Assembly: GCF_007990935.1 (NCBI RefSeq)
Contig: NZ_BJXJ01000004.1
Coordinates: 1-64,000 of the forward strand
Direction: 5' to 3'
Source of the DNA: Vibrio sagamiensis NBRC 104589
Lineage (GTDB): Bacteria > Pseudomonadota > Gammaproteobacteria > Enterobacterales > Vibrionaceae
Length of the DNA: 64,000 bases
Both the position numbers and the translations under genes were made by a program. Below, piece by piece: positions 1-8,912 of this stretch. Numbering within the stretch: the stretch's first letter is position 1; every line of letters starts with the position of its first letter. The notes under the pieces are model-generated. The model ran no database searches and had not been told where the DNA came from. It saw only the letters and a program-made list of their open reading frames with translations.

Positions 1-40
1 GTGCTTGTGTACTTGAATCTTTTTTAACATATAAAACGAA

Positions 41-910
41 TTATCGTTGGTTATCATATATTCGCTCTAAGGCTTGAACACGACGTTGTTGTTGTTTTGC
101 AAAACTTTGTGTTCGGAGGAGGGCAACTTCTGTATTTTTTTGCTCTGTACTTAATCCCTCATATTCGAGGATATCATCTCGTTGCTGCAAATAACCACTG
201 AGTACGGCCTGAAAATCTCGTTGTTGGTTTTCAAGGTCTTGCAGTCTTTTGGCACCTTTTTCACCGACTAAACTCACATGCTGTATATATTTGTCTTGTA
301 GGTTTAATTGAGAAGTACTGGCTAATTGCATGATTAATTGATTGTTCTTATTCACCTGCTGTATATAGCTGGGTTGCTGACTAAGTAGATCATCAAGCAA
401 TTGTTGCTGTAACAAAGGGTCGCGAGTTGTGGCCATGATCTCTTGCTTTTGAATCGTGAACCGTCTCAGGAGATTTTGTTGCCCGAATAACCTATCCTTT
501 TCTGAATGTGTGAAAAACTTATCTTGAAGTTTGGTTATCACATCCTCAATCTCAATTAAATGTTGGAGAGATAGCTGAGAAGATGGTGATGGATTTAAGT
601 CTAAAAGAGCTTGTTTATACTCGATATAACGATGAAATAAATCCTGCTCTATGCTCCCTTCAAACACAGCTGCGGACGAATCAGAATCAAAATTGTGTAT
701 GATTTTGTTGAGAGTTTGTTCACCTTGAGTACTTAATTGATATTCAAAAAAGTCCTTAACCGAAGACACATCAAGCTCAGTATCAAGCTGTGAAGGGCTT
801 TGCAGTGATGTAGAACGATGGTCAGGTTCTTGATTGTTCAATATAGAGAGCAAGGCAACGCTTACAGCTAGAGTAAGGTATCCCCCCAAAAAAAGATGAC
901 ATTTTTCCAT
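41..910 (-). CDS. lifO: Lipase-specific foldase (lipase chaperone)
   Basis: Steric chaperone that folds the neighbouring secreted lipase in the periplasm while anchored in the inner membrane. The 289-residue product has an N-terminal hydrophobic anchor (about residues 8-25) and no evident cleavage site. It then shows the foldase signature region around residues 52-66 (VKDFFEYQLSTQGE, matching the family RxxFDYxLSAxGE box) and a long Gln-rich, helical, charged body, as expected for family length 280-350. It starts 9 bases after the lipase stop codon, so the two form a lipase-foldase operon in the usual order. A weak AGG lies upstream of the ATG. Identity is clear from motif plus context; substrate specificity is inferred from the neighbour. 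Confidence 0.9.
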   Translation of the reverse strand: MEKCHLFLGGYLTLAVSVALLSILNNQEPDHRSTSLQSPSQLDTELDVSSVKDFFEYQLSTQGEQTLNKIIHNFDSDSSAAVFEGSIEQDLFHRYIEYKQALLDLNPSPSSQLSLQHLIEIEDVITKLQDKFFTHSEKDRLFGQQNLLRRFTIQKQEIMATTRDPLLQQQLLDDLLSQQPSYIQQVNKNNQLIMQLASTSQLNLQDKYIQHVSLVGEKGAKRLQDLENQQRDFQAVLSGYLQQRDDILEYEGLSTEQKNTEVALLRTQSFAKQQQRRVQALERIYDNQR

Positions 911-919
911 ACTATCGAC

Positions 920-1849
920 CTACAGTCCGTAAAGTTTCAAGCGATTGGCATGTTGACGGTAAAGTGTCACGGGGTCGGTTTCAAATAAATGATGCAAACC
1001 TAACCAGCCATTAATTTCATCTAAATGATTTAGACGGTAATCATCACGAATCACTTTACCTAAATGCGCACTACAAACATCGACTAAACCATCATTAGGT
1101 AAATCGAAAGCCAGACTTAACAACATAAATGCACTATCGGTCGGGTCTAAAGCATGAGTAAAAGTAGCAGAACCAGTCCAGGAAAAATAATAAACACCGT
1201 TTTCAGCGAGTTCATCGCCTTCTCCACAATATGAAGAGGGGACGCCTTCAGGAAACCACTGATTAAATGCAAGTGAGCCTTCAGTCGTCAGAGCCGCAAG
1301 AGAGGCAAGAGGATCTTGCTCCAGATGAGAGCCACCAGATAATAATCCAATTAACGCCGTTAGCCCTTGTGCAAGCTTGGTTGCGATTATTTCCTTATAT
1401 GACCCCTCCGGTACAGAGCGACGAAGTATATCGGCGACCGAAGAACCTTTATGAACACCACCGACGCTGGTGACAGAAGCGACCAAATCTGGTCGAACAC
1501 CTGCTACATAACGAGCGGTTGGACCACCATGACTGTGCCCTATTAAGTTCACTTTTTGAGATCCAGTTGCTGCGAGTAGCTGCTCTAGCTGGGCGAGTAG
1601 TTGTTCGCCTCTTATTTCTGTACTGTTGGCTGCTGAGACTTGAGCAACATAAACAGTTGCACCATCTTTAGTCAGTGATTCGGGAATACCATAAAAATAG
1701 TCGACGCCAGCCAGAGTATCGAAGCCAAATAAACCATGAACTAAGACGATTGGATATTTTGTAGCGGTGTAACCTGGGATCGATGCTGAATAAACCGGAA
1801 AGAGATTGAAAATCAAGATCATCGTTACGAATAGTCTGTACTTCATCAT
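920..1849 (-). CDS. lipA: Secreted triacylglycerol lipase (family I)
   Basis: Extracellular alpha/beta-hydrolase that cleaves triacylglycerols; family I lipases of this type need a foldase, encoded just downstream. The start used is the first of two adjacent ATGs (1849 or 1846), both placed well behind AAGGA. An in-frame ATG at 1876 exists but would put nine residues before the signal peptide (MKYRLFVTMILIFNLFPVYSA). Visible features are the oxyanion HGLFGF segment, the nucleophile elbow GHSHGG, a late Asp in NDGLVDVCSAHLG, the catalytic His in NHLDEIN, and two Cys (SSYCGEG and DVCSAH) that can form the family disulphide. Export through type II secretion is inferred from the family. Confidence 0.93.
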   Translation of the reverse strand: MMKYRLFVTMILIFNLFPVYSASIPGYTATKYPIVLVHGLFGFDTLAGVDYFYGIPESLTKDGATVYVAQVSAANSTEIRGEQLLAQLEQLLAATGSQKVNLIGHSHGGPTARYVAGVRPDLVASVTSVGGVHKGSSVADILRRSVPEGSYKEIIATKLAQGLTALIGLLSGGSHLEQDPLASLAALTTEGSLAFNQWFPEGVPSSYCGEGDELAENGVYYFSWTGSATFTHALDPTDSAFMLLSLAFDLPNDGLVDVCSAHLGKVIRDDYRLNHLDEINGWLGLHHLFETDPVTLYRQHANRLKLYGL

Positions 1850-1986
1850 TATGTCCTTATAATTGATGTGTAACAACTGATAAAAATAGTAGATAAATAA
1901 GAAAGTAATAAACCTATCGTTAATCTCAGCATTTATTTTGTGATTTATTGCTTAGAAAACAACATAAATGTTTAACATTACACATT

Positions 1987-2063
1987 TATACCCAAATAAC
2001 CTCAAGATGCTGCGTTCAGTGAACTCGCTCTGAATCAAGCATCTTGAGGTCGCTTGGGTATAT
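1987..2063. repeat. Palindromic intergenic repeat, full copy
   Basis: An imperfect inverted repeat of about 77 bases. The left arm begins TATACCCAAATAACCTCAAG and the right arm ends CTTGAGGTCGCTTGGGTATA. Partial or degenerate copies with the same arm sequence lie near 5193, 25413, 31952 and 35258, all intergenic. It looks like the small palindromic repeat common between Vibrio genes; it has no coding capacity. Confidence 0.8.
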
Positions 2064-2181
2064 ATTCAATCATTTGCTGTGAGAGTCATCTTGAAAGGTC
2101 AGTTGCTTCAATAGATTGAAATCAACTCATCTCAAAGGCCTGAGTAAAAAGAGAAACGTCATTTGAAAAATCATAGGGCAG

Positions 2182-2203
2182 ATGGCTTCCATTGCGAAGC
2201 CAT
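2182..2203. terminator. Hairpin downstream of metC
   Basis: Perfect 8-bp stem (ATGGCTTC / GAAGCCAT) with a 6-base loop, 23 bases beyond the metC stop. The T run directly after it is on the plus strand; on the minus strand T5 follows only after some ten bases. It is therefore a plausible but imperfect terminator for metC. Confidence 0.45.
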
Positions 2204-2226
2204 TTTTATAAAATCTGTAGGAAGGA

Positions 2227-3420
2227 TTACAGATTGGCTAAAGTCGCGTTGTAACGAGCAAATCCTTGCTCTAGGTCGCTAATCAAATCATCCACATCTT
2301 CTAAACCAATATGAAGGCGTATTAGTGTACCTGAAAAATTTGGGTTAGCGACAGTGCGGAGCGATTTGAAACTATTCGGCTCATTTGCCAAGATCAAACT
2401 TTCAAATCCTCCCCATGAATAGCCCATCGCAAAATGCTTCATTCCATCGAGCAGAGCTGTTGTGGCTTGAGGGTAGGTAGTTTTTAAAACAAACGAAAAA
2501 AGCCCATTACCTCCGGAAAAGTCCCTTGAGAAAAATTCATGACCAGGGCAGGTCGGTAGGCTTGGATGACGAACGTGGTCAACTTCTGATCGCTGTGTAA
2601 GCCATTGGGCAACTTTGAGACTATTTTCGGCATGTTGACGTAAACGTACATCGAGCGTACGTATGCCTCGTAATGCAAGATAAGCATCATCAGCAGAGAC
2701 ACATTGCCCCATTAAGTAACTTTGTTCTCGTAATTGGTCCCAATATTGTTCTGTAGCAACAGCGGTACCAAGCATAACATCGGAGTGGCCAACAATATAT
2801 TTTGTGGCAGCTTGAACCGATATATCTACGCCATGTTTAAACGGAGAAAAGTTGACGCCTGCTCCCCAAGTATTATCAAGAACAACGATGATACCGTACT
2901 CATGAGCAATCGCTGCTAGGTTAGGGACATTCATAACTTCCATCGTAATAGAACCAGGGGACTCTAAAAATAAAATTTTAGTGTTAGGTTGGATCAGCTC
3001 ACGAATATTATTGCCAATTAAAGGGTCAAAATAGGTCGTATCAACCCCCATTTTTTTTAATATTACATCACAAAAGTCTCTTGTTGGTTCGTAGCACGAA
3101 TCAACCATTAAAACATGATCACCTGTTTCAATAAATGAAAGTATCGTATTGGAAATTGCGGCAGTGCCACAAGGATACAAAGCACATCCAGCCCCTCCTT
3201 CAAGAGTCACCATGGCATCTTGAAGAGCAAAGTGTGTTTGAGTTCCCCTCCGGCCATAAAATAATGCCTTGTTGGCTCGATTAATCGTGGCATGTTTTTT
3301 TTCGGCAACGCTATTAAATACGATAGTTGAAGCACGTTGAACTGGAGGGTTTACAACGCCATGAGTCCACTCATTATTGCGGCCCGCTGAGATCAGTTTT
3401 GTATTTTTCCCTTCAGACAT
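2227..3420 (-). CDS. metC: Cystathionine beta-lyase
   Basis: PLP-dependent lyase converting cystathionine to homocysteine, pyruvate and ammonia in methionine synthesis (cytosol). The 397-residue product has the usual Cys/Met-metabolism fold: substrate and PLP-phosphate residues around YGRRGTQTHFALQ (55-66), the cofactor-stacking region near CGTAAISNT, LDNTWGAG (aspartate that pairs with the pyridine nitrogen, 181-188), and the Schiff-base lysine K207 in QAATKYIVGHSDVM. The start ATG has AGGGAA about 8 bases upstream. The NTWGAG and YIVGHSD wording fits MetC rather than MetB or methionine gamma-lyase, but specificity within the family is inferred. It appears monocistronic, with a hairpin following. 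Confidence 0.9.
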   Translation of the reverse strand: MSEGKNTKLISAGRNNEWTHGVVNPPVQRASTIVFNSVAEKKHATINRANKALFYGRRGTQTHFALQDAMVTLEGGAGCALYPCGTAAISNTILSFIETGDHVLMVDSCYEPTRDFCDVILKKMGVDTTYFDPLIGNNIRELIQPNTKILFLESPGSITMEVMNVPNLAAIAHEYGIIVVLDNTWGAGVNFSPFKHGVDISVQAATKYIVGHSDVMLGTAVATEQYWDQLREQSYLMGQCVSADDAYLALRGIRTLDVRLRQHAENSLKVAQWLTQRSEVDHVRHPSLPTCPGHEFFSRDFSGGNGLFSFVLKTTYPQATTALLDGMKHFAMGYSWGGFESLILANEPNSFKSLRTVANPNFSGTLIRLHIGLEDVDDLISDLEQGFARYNATLANL

Positions 3421-3689
3421 AAAAATTCCCTGTCAAATGTTGTACTAAGCGTCAACTTATTTTTCATAGTCAAAGCTCTTAATGATGATAAGTGTCTTAA
3501 TATAGAACATGTCTGAAGAATAATTTGCAAGTGAAAAAAATTCAGCATACTTGGGTGTAAGTAAATTACGTGAATTAAAAAGGATATTCTACTGAGTAGC
3601 CAGTAGAATCCCTGCCAAGTAATCGGTAAAGTGTGAATTGCAAAGAAGGGTTTTAAGTCACACAGGGATTCAATTTAGATATAAAAATA

Positions 3690-5141
3690 TTAGAGTAATG
3701 GGTTAAATAAATAAAAAATACGTTCGAGAAAGCGGGAGAAAAGACTCCGTTTACGCCATTTATCTTTATCAACCAGATGAGATTGCTGAATATAAGAACT
3801 TTGTAAAGTCGACATTTGCTTTGTGAAGTCAACATCATCAATGGCTAGGGTTACTTCAAAATTAAGCCATAAACTTCGCATATCCATATTGACTGTACCT
3901 ACTAAACAGAACTCGTCATCAATAACAACAGACTTTGTATGAAGTAAACCTCCATAAAATTCGAATATTTTGACTCCAGCAGAAAGAAGGTCGCTGTAGA
4001 AAGCGCGAGATGCCCATTGCACCATCATCGAGTCATTTTTATGTGGAATAATGAGGTCAACCTCTATCCCTCGCTGAGCTGTCATTTGCAAGGTGGCAAG
4101 TAAGTCAGCACTTGGTACAAAGTAAGGAGTAGTAATTCTGACAGACTGATTGGCTTGATTGATGGCTAGAGTTAGAACTTGATAAATTAAGTGTTCAGGC
4201 ATCCCAGGCCCCGAAGGCACAACTTGGATCGGATGTAAATAATCGTTTTTTTGAAGACACTGTGGATGTTGAGGAAATACTCGTTCACCCGTTTCAACTT
4301 CCCAGTCCCAACAGTGGATAGCGCTGAGTACATTGACTGTTGGGCCTGTTAAGCGCACCATGATATCAACCCACTGACCAACGCCACTATTTTGTTTGAA
4401 ATAAGCGGGATCGACTAAATTCATTGAGCCGGTATATGCGATTTCATCATCAATAACAATAATTTTTCGGTGTTGGCGTAGATCTAAACGACGTAGAAAA
4501 ATACGCCACATATTCACCTCTAATGCTTGAACCACCGTGATACCAGCATTTCGCATCATTTGACACCAATGACTTCGAAAAAAAGTAGGGCTTCCCGCTG
4601 AATCAAGTAATAATTTGACGTTGACGCCACGCTTTGAGGCTTGAATTAAAGCGGAAGCAACAGAATCTGCTAAACCACCAGGATACCAAATATAAAATAC
4701 CATTCGGATCGTATGTTGAGCATTCTCAATATCTTTGATAACCGAATGTAGAATCTCTTGAGGCAACTGCTGTAAGGAAAGATTATTTCCACTTAAAGCA
4801 GGTAAACCTAAGCGATTGTTACATAGTTCATCAATACGATAAATGTGACGCCCCATGGCTTCTGGGACATGAGCATTACAGTCATTAAGTTGAGTAAACC
4901 ACTGTTGGAAAGGGGCAAACATGTCTTTAGCGCGTTCAGCTCTTTTACGGCCTAGGTTTAACTCCCCAAAAAGGAAATAGCAGAAAACGCCAAGTACAGG
5001 GACAATATAGATAACCATCAACCAAGCAAGAGAAACACTCACAGCTCGTCGTTTCAAAACAACTCGAATGGTGACACCTGCAACAAGTAGCCAGTAAAAA
5101 CCAACGCCAGTTAAAGTTAAAAAGTGATAAAAGGTATCCAT
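3690..5141 (-). CDS. cls: Cardiolipin synthase (phospholipase D family)
   Basis: Inner-membrane enzyme joining two phosphatidylglycerol molecules into cardiolipin plus glycerol. At 483 residues it is close to E. coli ClsA (486). There are two N-terminal membrane helices (about residues 8-28 and 38-58), a linker, and two PLD catalytic HKD motifs: QHRKIIVIDDEIAYTGSMN and LHTKSVVIDDEFCLVGTVNMD. Both motifs keep His, Lys and Asp, so the enzyme looks active. It stands alone on the minus strand, with about 270 non-coding bases between its end and metC. The ClsA subtype rests on length and the two N-terminal helices. Confidence 0.92.
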   Translation of the reverse strand: MDTFYHFLTLTGVGFYWLLVAGVTIRVVLKRRAVSVSLAWLMVIYIVPVLGVFCYFLFGELNLGRKRAERAKDMFAPFQQWFTQLNDCNAHVPEAMGRHIYRIDELCNNRLGLPALSGNNLSLQQLPQEILHSVIKDIENAQHTIRMVFYIWYPGGLADSVASALIQASKRGVNVKLLLDSAGSPTFFRSHWCQMMRNAGITVVQALEVNMWRIFLRRLDLRQHRKIIVIDDEIAYTGSMNLVDPAYFKQNSGVGQWVDIMVRLTGPTVNVLSAIHCWDWEVETGERVFPQHPQCLQKNDYLHPIQVVPSGPGMPEHLIYQVLTLAINQANQSVRITTPYFVPSADLLATLQMTAQRGIEVDLIIPHKNDSMMVQWASRAFYSDLLSAGVKIFEFYGGLLHTKSVVIDDEFCLVGTVNMDMRSLWLNFEVTLAIDDVDFTKQMSTLQSSYIQQSHLVDKDKWRKRSLFSRFLERIFYLFNPLL

Positions 5142-5192
5142 AATTTTTAAAACTAGTGAGTTCCGTCAGAATAATCAGTCTCATTGTAGGTG

Positions 5193-5220
5193 ATACCCAA
5201 ATGACTTCAAGATGTTTGAT
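5193..5220. repeat. Half copy of the palindromic intergenic repeat
   Basis: ATACCCAAATGACTTCAAGA followed by TGTTTGAT matches the left arm of the full copy at 1987-2063. No matching right arm follows within 100 bases, so this is a solo arm or remnant near the cls start. Confidence 0.6.
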
Positions 5221-5432
5221 ATAGGCTCATGTGACTGGATCGTAATAAAGAGGGGCTATTTCCTAAAGTTCGATACTGCTCGCAAGATACTGAGATAAAC
5301 AAATTAAATGAAAGGTATGTGTTGCATATGGAATGGTCAAAAAGGCGACGTCATGTTATGTTATAAAAGTGTGAATTTTTAGATGATAAATTAACTTTTG
5401 AATAAAAGTTGAGCGGTTGGTGTTCCTTATAG

Positions 5433-5450
5433 TGTAAAATGATATTAAAA
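5433..5450 (+). promoter_or_regulatory. Possible weak TyrR box
   Basis: TGTAAA, six bases, TTAAAA: the left half matches the TyrR consensus TGTAAA-N6-TTTACA fully and the right half is degenerate. Weak boxes bound co-operatively next to a strong one are typical of TyrR promoters. Taken alone this match would mean little. Confidence 0.3.
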
Positions 5451-5529
5451 ACACTTTGAAGATCTTCCAATTCTAAATTGAAACTGCTTTACTGACCATA
5501 CATAGGGCGCTAGTAAACTTCTAACAATG

Positions 5530-5547
5530 CGTAAATTATATTTTACA
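5530..5547 (+). promoter_or_regulatory. Strong TyrR box upstream of NSS transporter
   Basis: CGTAAA, TTATAT, TTTACA matches the TyrR operator consensus TGTAAA-N6-TTTACA at 11 of 12 defined positions. It lies 72 bases before the GTG start of the transporter. Its right half, TTTACA, could also serve as a -35 element with TTTAAT about 19 bases on, so binding would affect initiation. tyrR itself is in this window at 38218-39768. Confidence 0.6.
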
Positions 5548-5618
5548 CTCAACTTATTCTTGGCGCTTTAATTCTATGTAAACACAATGTGCAGTACACA
5601 AATTTATGGAGAAAAAGC

Positions 5619-7046
5619 GTGGCTACAACGAATACAGCACCACGTGATACGTGGGGGTCTAAACTAGGCTTTGTTATGGCAGCAGCAGGATCCGCTGTTG
5701 GTTTAGGTAATATATGGAAATTCCCATATACAGCAGGTGAAAGTGGTGGAGGTGCATTTGTCGCGATCTACCTTATTTTTGTCATTTTTATTGGTTTTAG
5801 CGTAATGCTCACAGAGTTTGCTATTGGTAGAAAAACAGGCTTATCAGCTGTAGGTGCTTTTAAGTCAACTGATCGCCGTTGGACTTTCACAGGTGTGCTT
5901 GGAGTATTGAGCGGTTTACTGATCATGGGGTTTTATCCCGTTGTCGGTGGGTGGGCTTTAGCGTACATCTTTAAAATTGGTGGTGGCCTATTGGATACAC
6001 CAGATGCTATTGGTGACAGTTTCGGTGGGTTTATTTCTGATCCGGTCCAGCCGCTGATGTGGATGGCATTGTATTTATTTTTGAATGTACTTATCGTTAT
6101 CAAAGGAATATCGGGAGGGATTGAGAAGGCTGGTAAGATATTGATGCCATTGCTTTTTTTGATTCTTATTGTTGTTTCAGTAAAAGGGTTAATGTTGCCG
6201 GGTGCAATGGCTGGTCTCGAGTTTCTATTTATGCCTGATTTTTCTAAAGTAGATAGTAATGTTGTATTGGCAGCATTAGGTCAGGCGTTCTTTTCACTTA
6301 GTTTAGGTATGGGTTGTATGATGACTTACGGCTCGTACTTGAGAAAGAAAGAAAATCTAGTACAAACAACCGGTATGGTTACTGCAATGGATACTTGTGT
6401 CGCTATTCTTGCTGGTGTTGCTATGTTCCCTGCTATGTTTGCTTTTGGTATGGAGCCTGCAGCAGGTCCTGGTTTAGTATTTGTCGTTGTGCCGCAATTA
6501 TTCGCTGAAATGGGTGGTTTGATTGGTTTCCTATTAGCATTATTGTTTTTTGTCGGTTTGACAGTCGCCGCTTTGACATCTTCAGTTTCTCTTCTTGAAG
6601 TTGTGGTTTCATACTTGATCGATGAAAAAGGTTTCAAGCGTTCGACCGCTGTGGTGGGTTCAAGTGTTGTGATGGCATTACTTTGTGTGATTGCTTCCTT
6701 GTCACTTGGTGGCGTTGGACCAACCCTATTCGGAACCGGAGCATTTGATATTTTTGACTTACTCACGGATAAAATATTCCTTGCTGTAGGTGGTATGTTA
6801 GTGTGTATATTTGCTGGGTGGCGCTTAAATCGAGCAGATTTAGAAAAAGAAATCACTAACGATGGTGAAATTTCGTTCCCTTTATTTGGAATATGGTACA
6901 ACTTGGTTAAGTTTGTCATTCCTATTGCCATCGCAATTGTTGCTCTAATGGGTATAAAATCAGGCTTCGATAGCGGTAAAGGAGAAATCATGCTGATTGG
7001 TATCGGAGTCATTGTTATAACGGGTTTGTTTTCGAAAAAGTTATAA
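5619..7046 (+). CDS. Sodium-dependent amino-acid transporter (NSS/SNF family)
   Basis: Inner-membrane sodium symporter with about 11-12 helices, 475 residues. The start is GTG at 5619, behind GGAG with 7 bases spacing; ten more in-frame residues are open upstream but have no ribosome binding site and are not typical. Near the N-terminus GSAVGLGNIWKFPY is the TM1 sodium/substrate motif of the LeuT-type family, followed by GGGAFVAIYL. The C-terminal part is strongly hydrophobic. Bacterial relatives carry tyrosine, tryptophan or other hydrophobic amino acids. The TyrR-like box in its promoter supports an aromatic substrate, but this is inference. A clear terminator follows. Confidence 0.9.
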   Translation: MATTNTAPRDTWGSKLGFVMAAAGSAVGLGNIWKFPYTAGESGGGAFVAIYLIFVIFIGFSVMLTEFAIGRKTGLSAVGAFKSTDRRWTFTGVLGVLSGLLIMGFYPVVGGWALAYIFKIGGGLLDTPDAIGDSFGGFISDPVQPLMWMALYLFLNVLIVIKGISGGIEKAGKILMPLLFLILIVVSVKGLMLPGAMAGLEFLFMPDFSKVDSNVVLAALGQAFFSLSLGMGCMMTYGSYLRKKENLVQTTGMVTAMDTCVAILAGVAMFPAMFAFGMEPAAGPGLVFVVVPQLFAEMGGLIGFLLALLFFVGLTVAALTSSVSLLEVVVSYLIDEKGFKRSTAVVGSSVVMALLCVIASLSLGGVGPTLFGTGAFDIFDLLTDKIFLAVGGMLVCIFAGWRLNRADLEKEITNDGEISFPLFGIWYNLVKFVIPIAIAIVALMGIKSGFDSGKGEIMLIGIGVIVITGLFSKKL

Positions 7047-7068
7047 TACTGTTCTGTTGAAGTATTAA

Positions 7069-7099
7069 AAAAGCGGAAGTGTAATAACTTCCGCTTTTT
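7069..7099 (+). terminator. Rho-independent terminator after NSS transporter
   Basis: AAAAGCGGAAGT, a six-base loop, then ACTTCCGCTTTTT: a long, nearly perfect stem with a T5 tail, 22 bases after the transporter stop. Confidence 0.9.
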
Positions 7100-7174
7100 G
7101 TTTATTTCTCGCCAAAGCACTCGCCTAATTATTTAGAAACGGTATACTTCGCTTTCCAAACGTGGAGCAGCCCT

Positions 7175-7867
7175 ATGTTCGATATTTTATATACTCATCC
7201 TGATTTTGTTCTCATCAATAAACACCCACATATATCTGTCCATAAAGATGATGGTGATCTTATGCTATTGCAAGAAGTGGCAAAGAAAACGGGGGATGCG
7301 CAACTGTACCTTATTCATCGATTAGATAAAATGACATCTGGTTTATTATTATTAGGTAGGAATTCTCGGACTGCAAGTCAGTTATCTCGAGAATTTGCAG
7401 CGCGGCAAGTCGAAAAATTTTACCTTGCCATTGGCTCAAAAAAACCTAAGAAAAAACAAGGTGTGGTTATTGGAGATATGGAGAGAACTCGAAGGTCTGC
7501 TTGGAAATTGAATAATAGCAAATATAATCCTGCCATTACTCAATTCTTTTCTGTTGCTGCAGAGCCTGGAGAGCGCCTTTTCTTGTGTAAACCCTATACT
7601 GGAAAGACTCATCAAATCCGTGTGGCCTTAAAATCTGTTGGTTCTAGTATCGTTGGTGATCCTATTTATAACCCTAGTAACGAGGCTGATCGAGGCTATC
7701 TACATGCTTTTTGCCTTTGTTTTTGCTACCAAGGCGAGAAGTTTCGTTTTGTTTGTGATCCAAGAACCTATAATACTTTAGGTCATAAATGGCAAAATGA
7801 AGTGATCTCTGATGGAATAAACTCTTGGCTTTTGCCATGGGAATTGAATTGGCCCACGTTGAAATAA
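7175..7867 (+). CDS. RluA-family pseudouridine synthase
   Basis: Converts a uridine in RNA to pseudouridine. The 230-residue single-domain protein contains the family active-site motif IHRLDKMTSGLLLLG, with the catalytic Asp in HRLD near residue 50, and later KPYTGKTHQIRVALKSVG, which matches the conserved KTHQIR segment. There is no N-terminal S4 domain, unlike RluC/RluD, so it belongs with the short RluA/TruC-like members; the target base cannot be read from sequence. The gene for an RNA methyltransferase begins 31 bases later on the same strand, so the two could be co-transcribed. Confidence 0.88.
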   Translation: MFDILYTHPDFVLINKHPHISVHKDDGDLMLLQEVAKKTGDAQLYLIHRLDKMTSGLLLLGRNSRTASQLSREFAARQVEKFYLAIGSKKPKKKQGVVIGDMERTRRSAWKLNNSKYNPAITQFFSVAAEPGERLFLCKPYTGKTHQIRVALKSVGSSIVGDPIYNPSNEADRGYLHAFCLCFCYQGEKFRFVCDPRTYNTLGHKWQNEVISDGINSWLLPWELNWPTLK

Positions 7868-7898
7868 ACAATTTACAAAAGATTAATAAGAGAATTCG

Positions 7899-8831
7899 AT
7901 GCAAGTATCTCAACTTCCAATGTTTTTTCAGCATTTACAATCGGAGCTGGACAAAGCTCCAAATGAAATTCGCCGCTTATTTCATGGTCGTGGTCGTCAC
8001 TTTGAAGGTTTAGAGCAACTGACTTGTGATTGGTTACAGGGGCAATTGGTCGTCAATATATTTAAGCCTGTGAATGATGACTATATTTTAGAGATTAAAA
8101 AAGGCCTTCATGAATTGACGGACTCTTTGCTATGGAAGACTAAACAAGGTCGATCGATTGTTATACAACATCGCTATTCTGACGGCGCACCTTCTGAAGT
8201 GGTCTTTGGTGAGTTAGAACCCCAACCTATTGTTGTTGAAAATGGACTCCACTATCAATTAGACATAGGGCGTAACCAGAACTTTGGTTTATTTTTAGAT
8301 ATGCGATACGGAAGAGAGTGGGTCCGTAACAACGCGCAGCATAAAAACGTTCTTAACTTGTTTGCCTATACTTGTGGTTTTTCTGTTGCTGCTATTGCTG
8401 GTGGTGCAGACCATGTCGTTAATGTAGATATGTCTCGTTCATCTCTCGCTAAAGGTCGTGAGAATCATAAGTTAAATGAGCATAACTTAAATAAAGTTAG
8501 TTTTATGGGACATGATATTTTCAAATCTTGGGGGAAAATAAAGAAGGCTGGTCAATATGATTTGATAGTGATAGATCCCCCTTCTTTCCAAAAAGGAAGC
8601 TTTGCCCTTACAAAAGACTATAAAAAAATCTTGCGTCGTTTACCAAGTTTACTGGCTGAAGGCGGGCAGGTGTTAGCCTGCGTGAATTCACCATCAGTAA
8701 CGACCGAGTTTTTGATTGAGAGTATGCAGGAAGAGGCGCCAGATTTGACGTTCCGTATGCGTTTAGATAACCCACCTGAGTTTATAGATGTAGACAGTCA
8801 AGCAGCATTAAAAGTGATGTTATTTAACTAA
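7899..8831 (+). CDS. RlmI/RlmK-like SAM-dependent RNA methyltransferase
   Basis: Class I methyltransferase of 310 residues, most like the catalytic domains of the 23S rRNA methyltransferases RlmI and RlmKL. NLFAYTCGFSVAAIAGGADHVVNVDMS (about 150-176) is the SAM-binding motif I plus acidic loop. DLIVIDPPSFQKGSFALTKDY holds the DPPSF motif IV typical of base methyltransferases of this group. There is no obvious N-terminal PUA domain, so it is shorter than RlmI (396 residues). It follows the pseudouridine synthase closely, which makes an RNA substrate likely, but the modified base is unknown. Confidence 0.82.
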   Translation: MQVSQLPMFFQHLQSELDKAPNEIRRLFHGRGRHFEGLEQLTCDWLQGQLVVNIFKPVNDDYILEIKKGLHELTDSLLWKTKQGRSIVIQHRYSDGAPSEVVFGELEPQPIVVENGLHYQLDIGRNQNFGLFLDMRYGREWVRNNAQHKNVLNLFAYTCGFSVAAIAGGADHVVNVDMSRSSLAKGRENHKLNEHNLNKVSFMGHDIFKSWGKIKKAGQYDLIVIDPPSFQKGSFALTKDYKKILRRLPSLLAEGGQVLACVNSPSVTTEFLIESMQEEAPDLTFRMRLDNPPEFIDVDSQAALKVMLFN

Positions 8832-8858
8832 ATAACATGGAGAAATCTTTAGTCAAGA

Positions 8859-8897
8859 AGCTGCTTGCGGTTAACTGAATTTGAGCCAAGCAGCTTT
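8859..8897. terminator. Hairpin between convergent genes
   Basis: Perfect 10-bp stem AAGCTGCTTG / CAAGCAGCTT with a 19-base loop, between the ends of the methyltransferase and the convergent lipoprotein gene. The T-tracts are poor on both sides, so its role as a bidirectional terminator is tentative. Confidence 0.4.
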
Positions 8898-8912
8898 AGA
8901 AGAGGTTAGAGG

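Larger units (their letters stand above)
1850..2226. other. Gene-free interval upstream of the lipase
   Basis: About 375 bases without a gene between the lipase and metC, both on the minus strand. It holds a palindromic Vibrio-type repeat (1987-2063) and a hairpin just past the metC stop (2182-2203). It should also contain the lipase promoter. I see no small ORF with a good ribosome binding site. Confidence 0.6.
5142..5618. other. Divergent intergenic region cls / NSS transporter
   Basis: About 475 gene-free bases between oppositely oriented genes. It holds a half copy of the palindromic repeat (5193-5220), a strong TyrR-like box (5530-5547) and a weak one (5433-5450), all oriented towards the transporter. 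No credible small ORF was seen. Confidence 0.6.

Noticed and set aside
6326..7120. A 264-codon open frame on the minus strand, opposite the NSS transporter
   Set aside because: It is entirely antisense to a well-supported membrane protein, has no family features (Pro/Thr/Ile-rich composition expected from reading a hydrophobic gene backwards) and no ribosome binding site.
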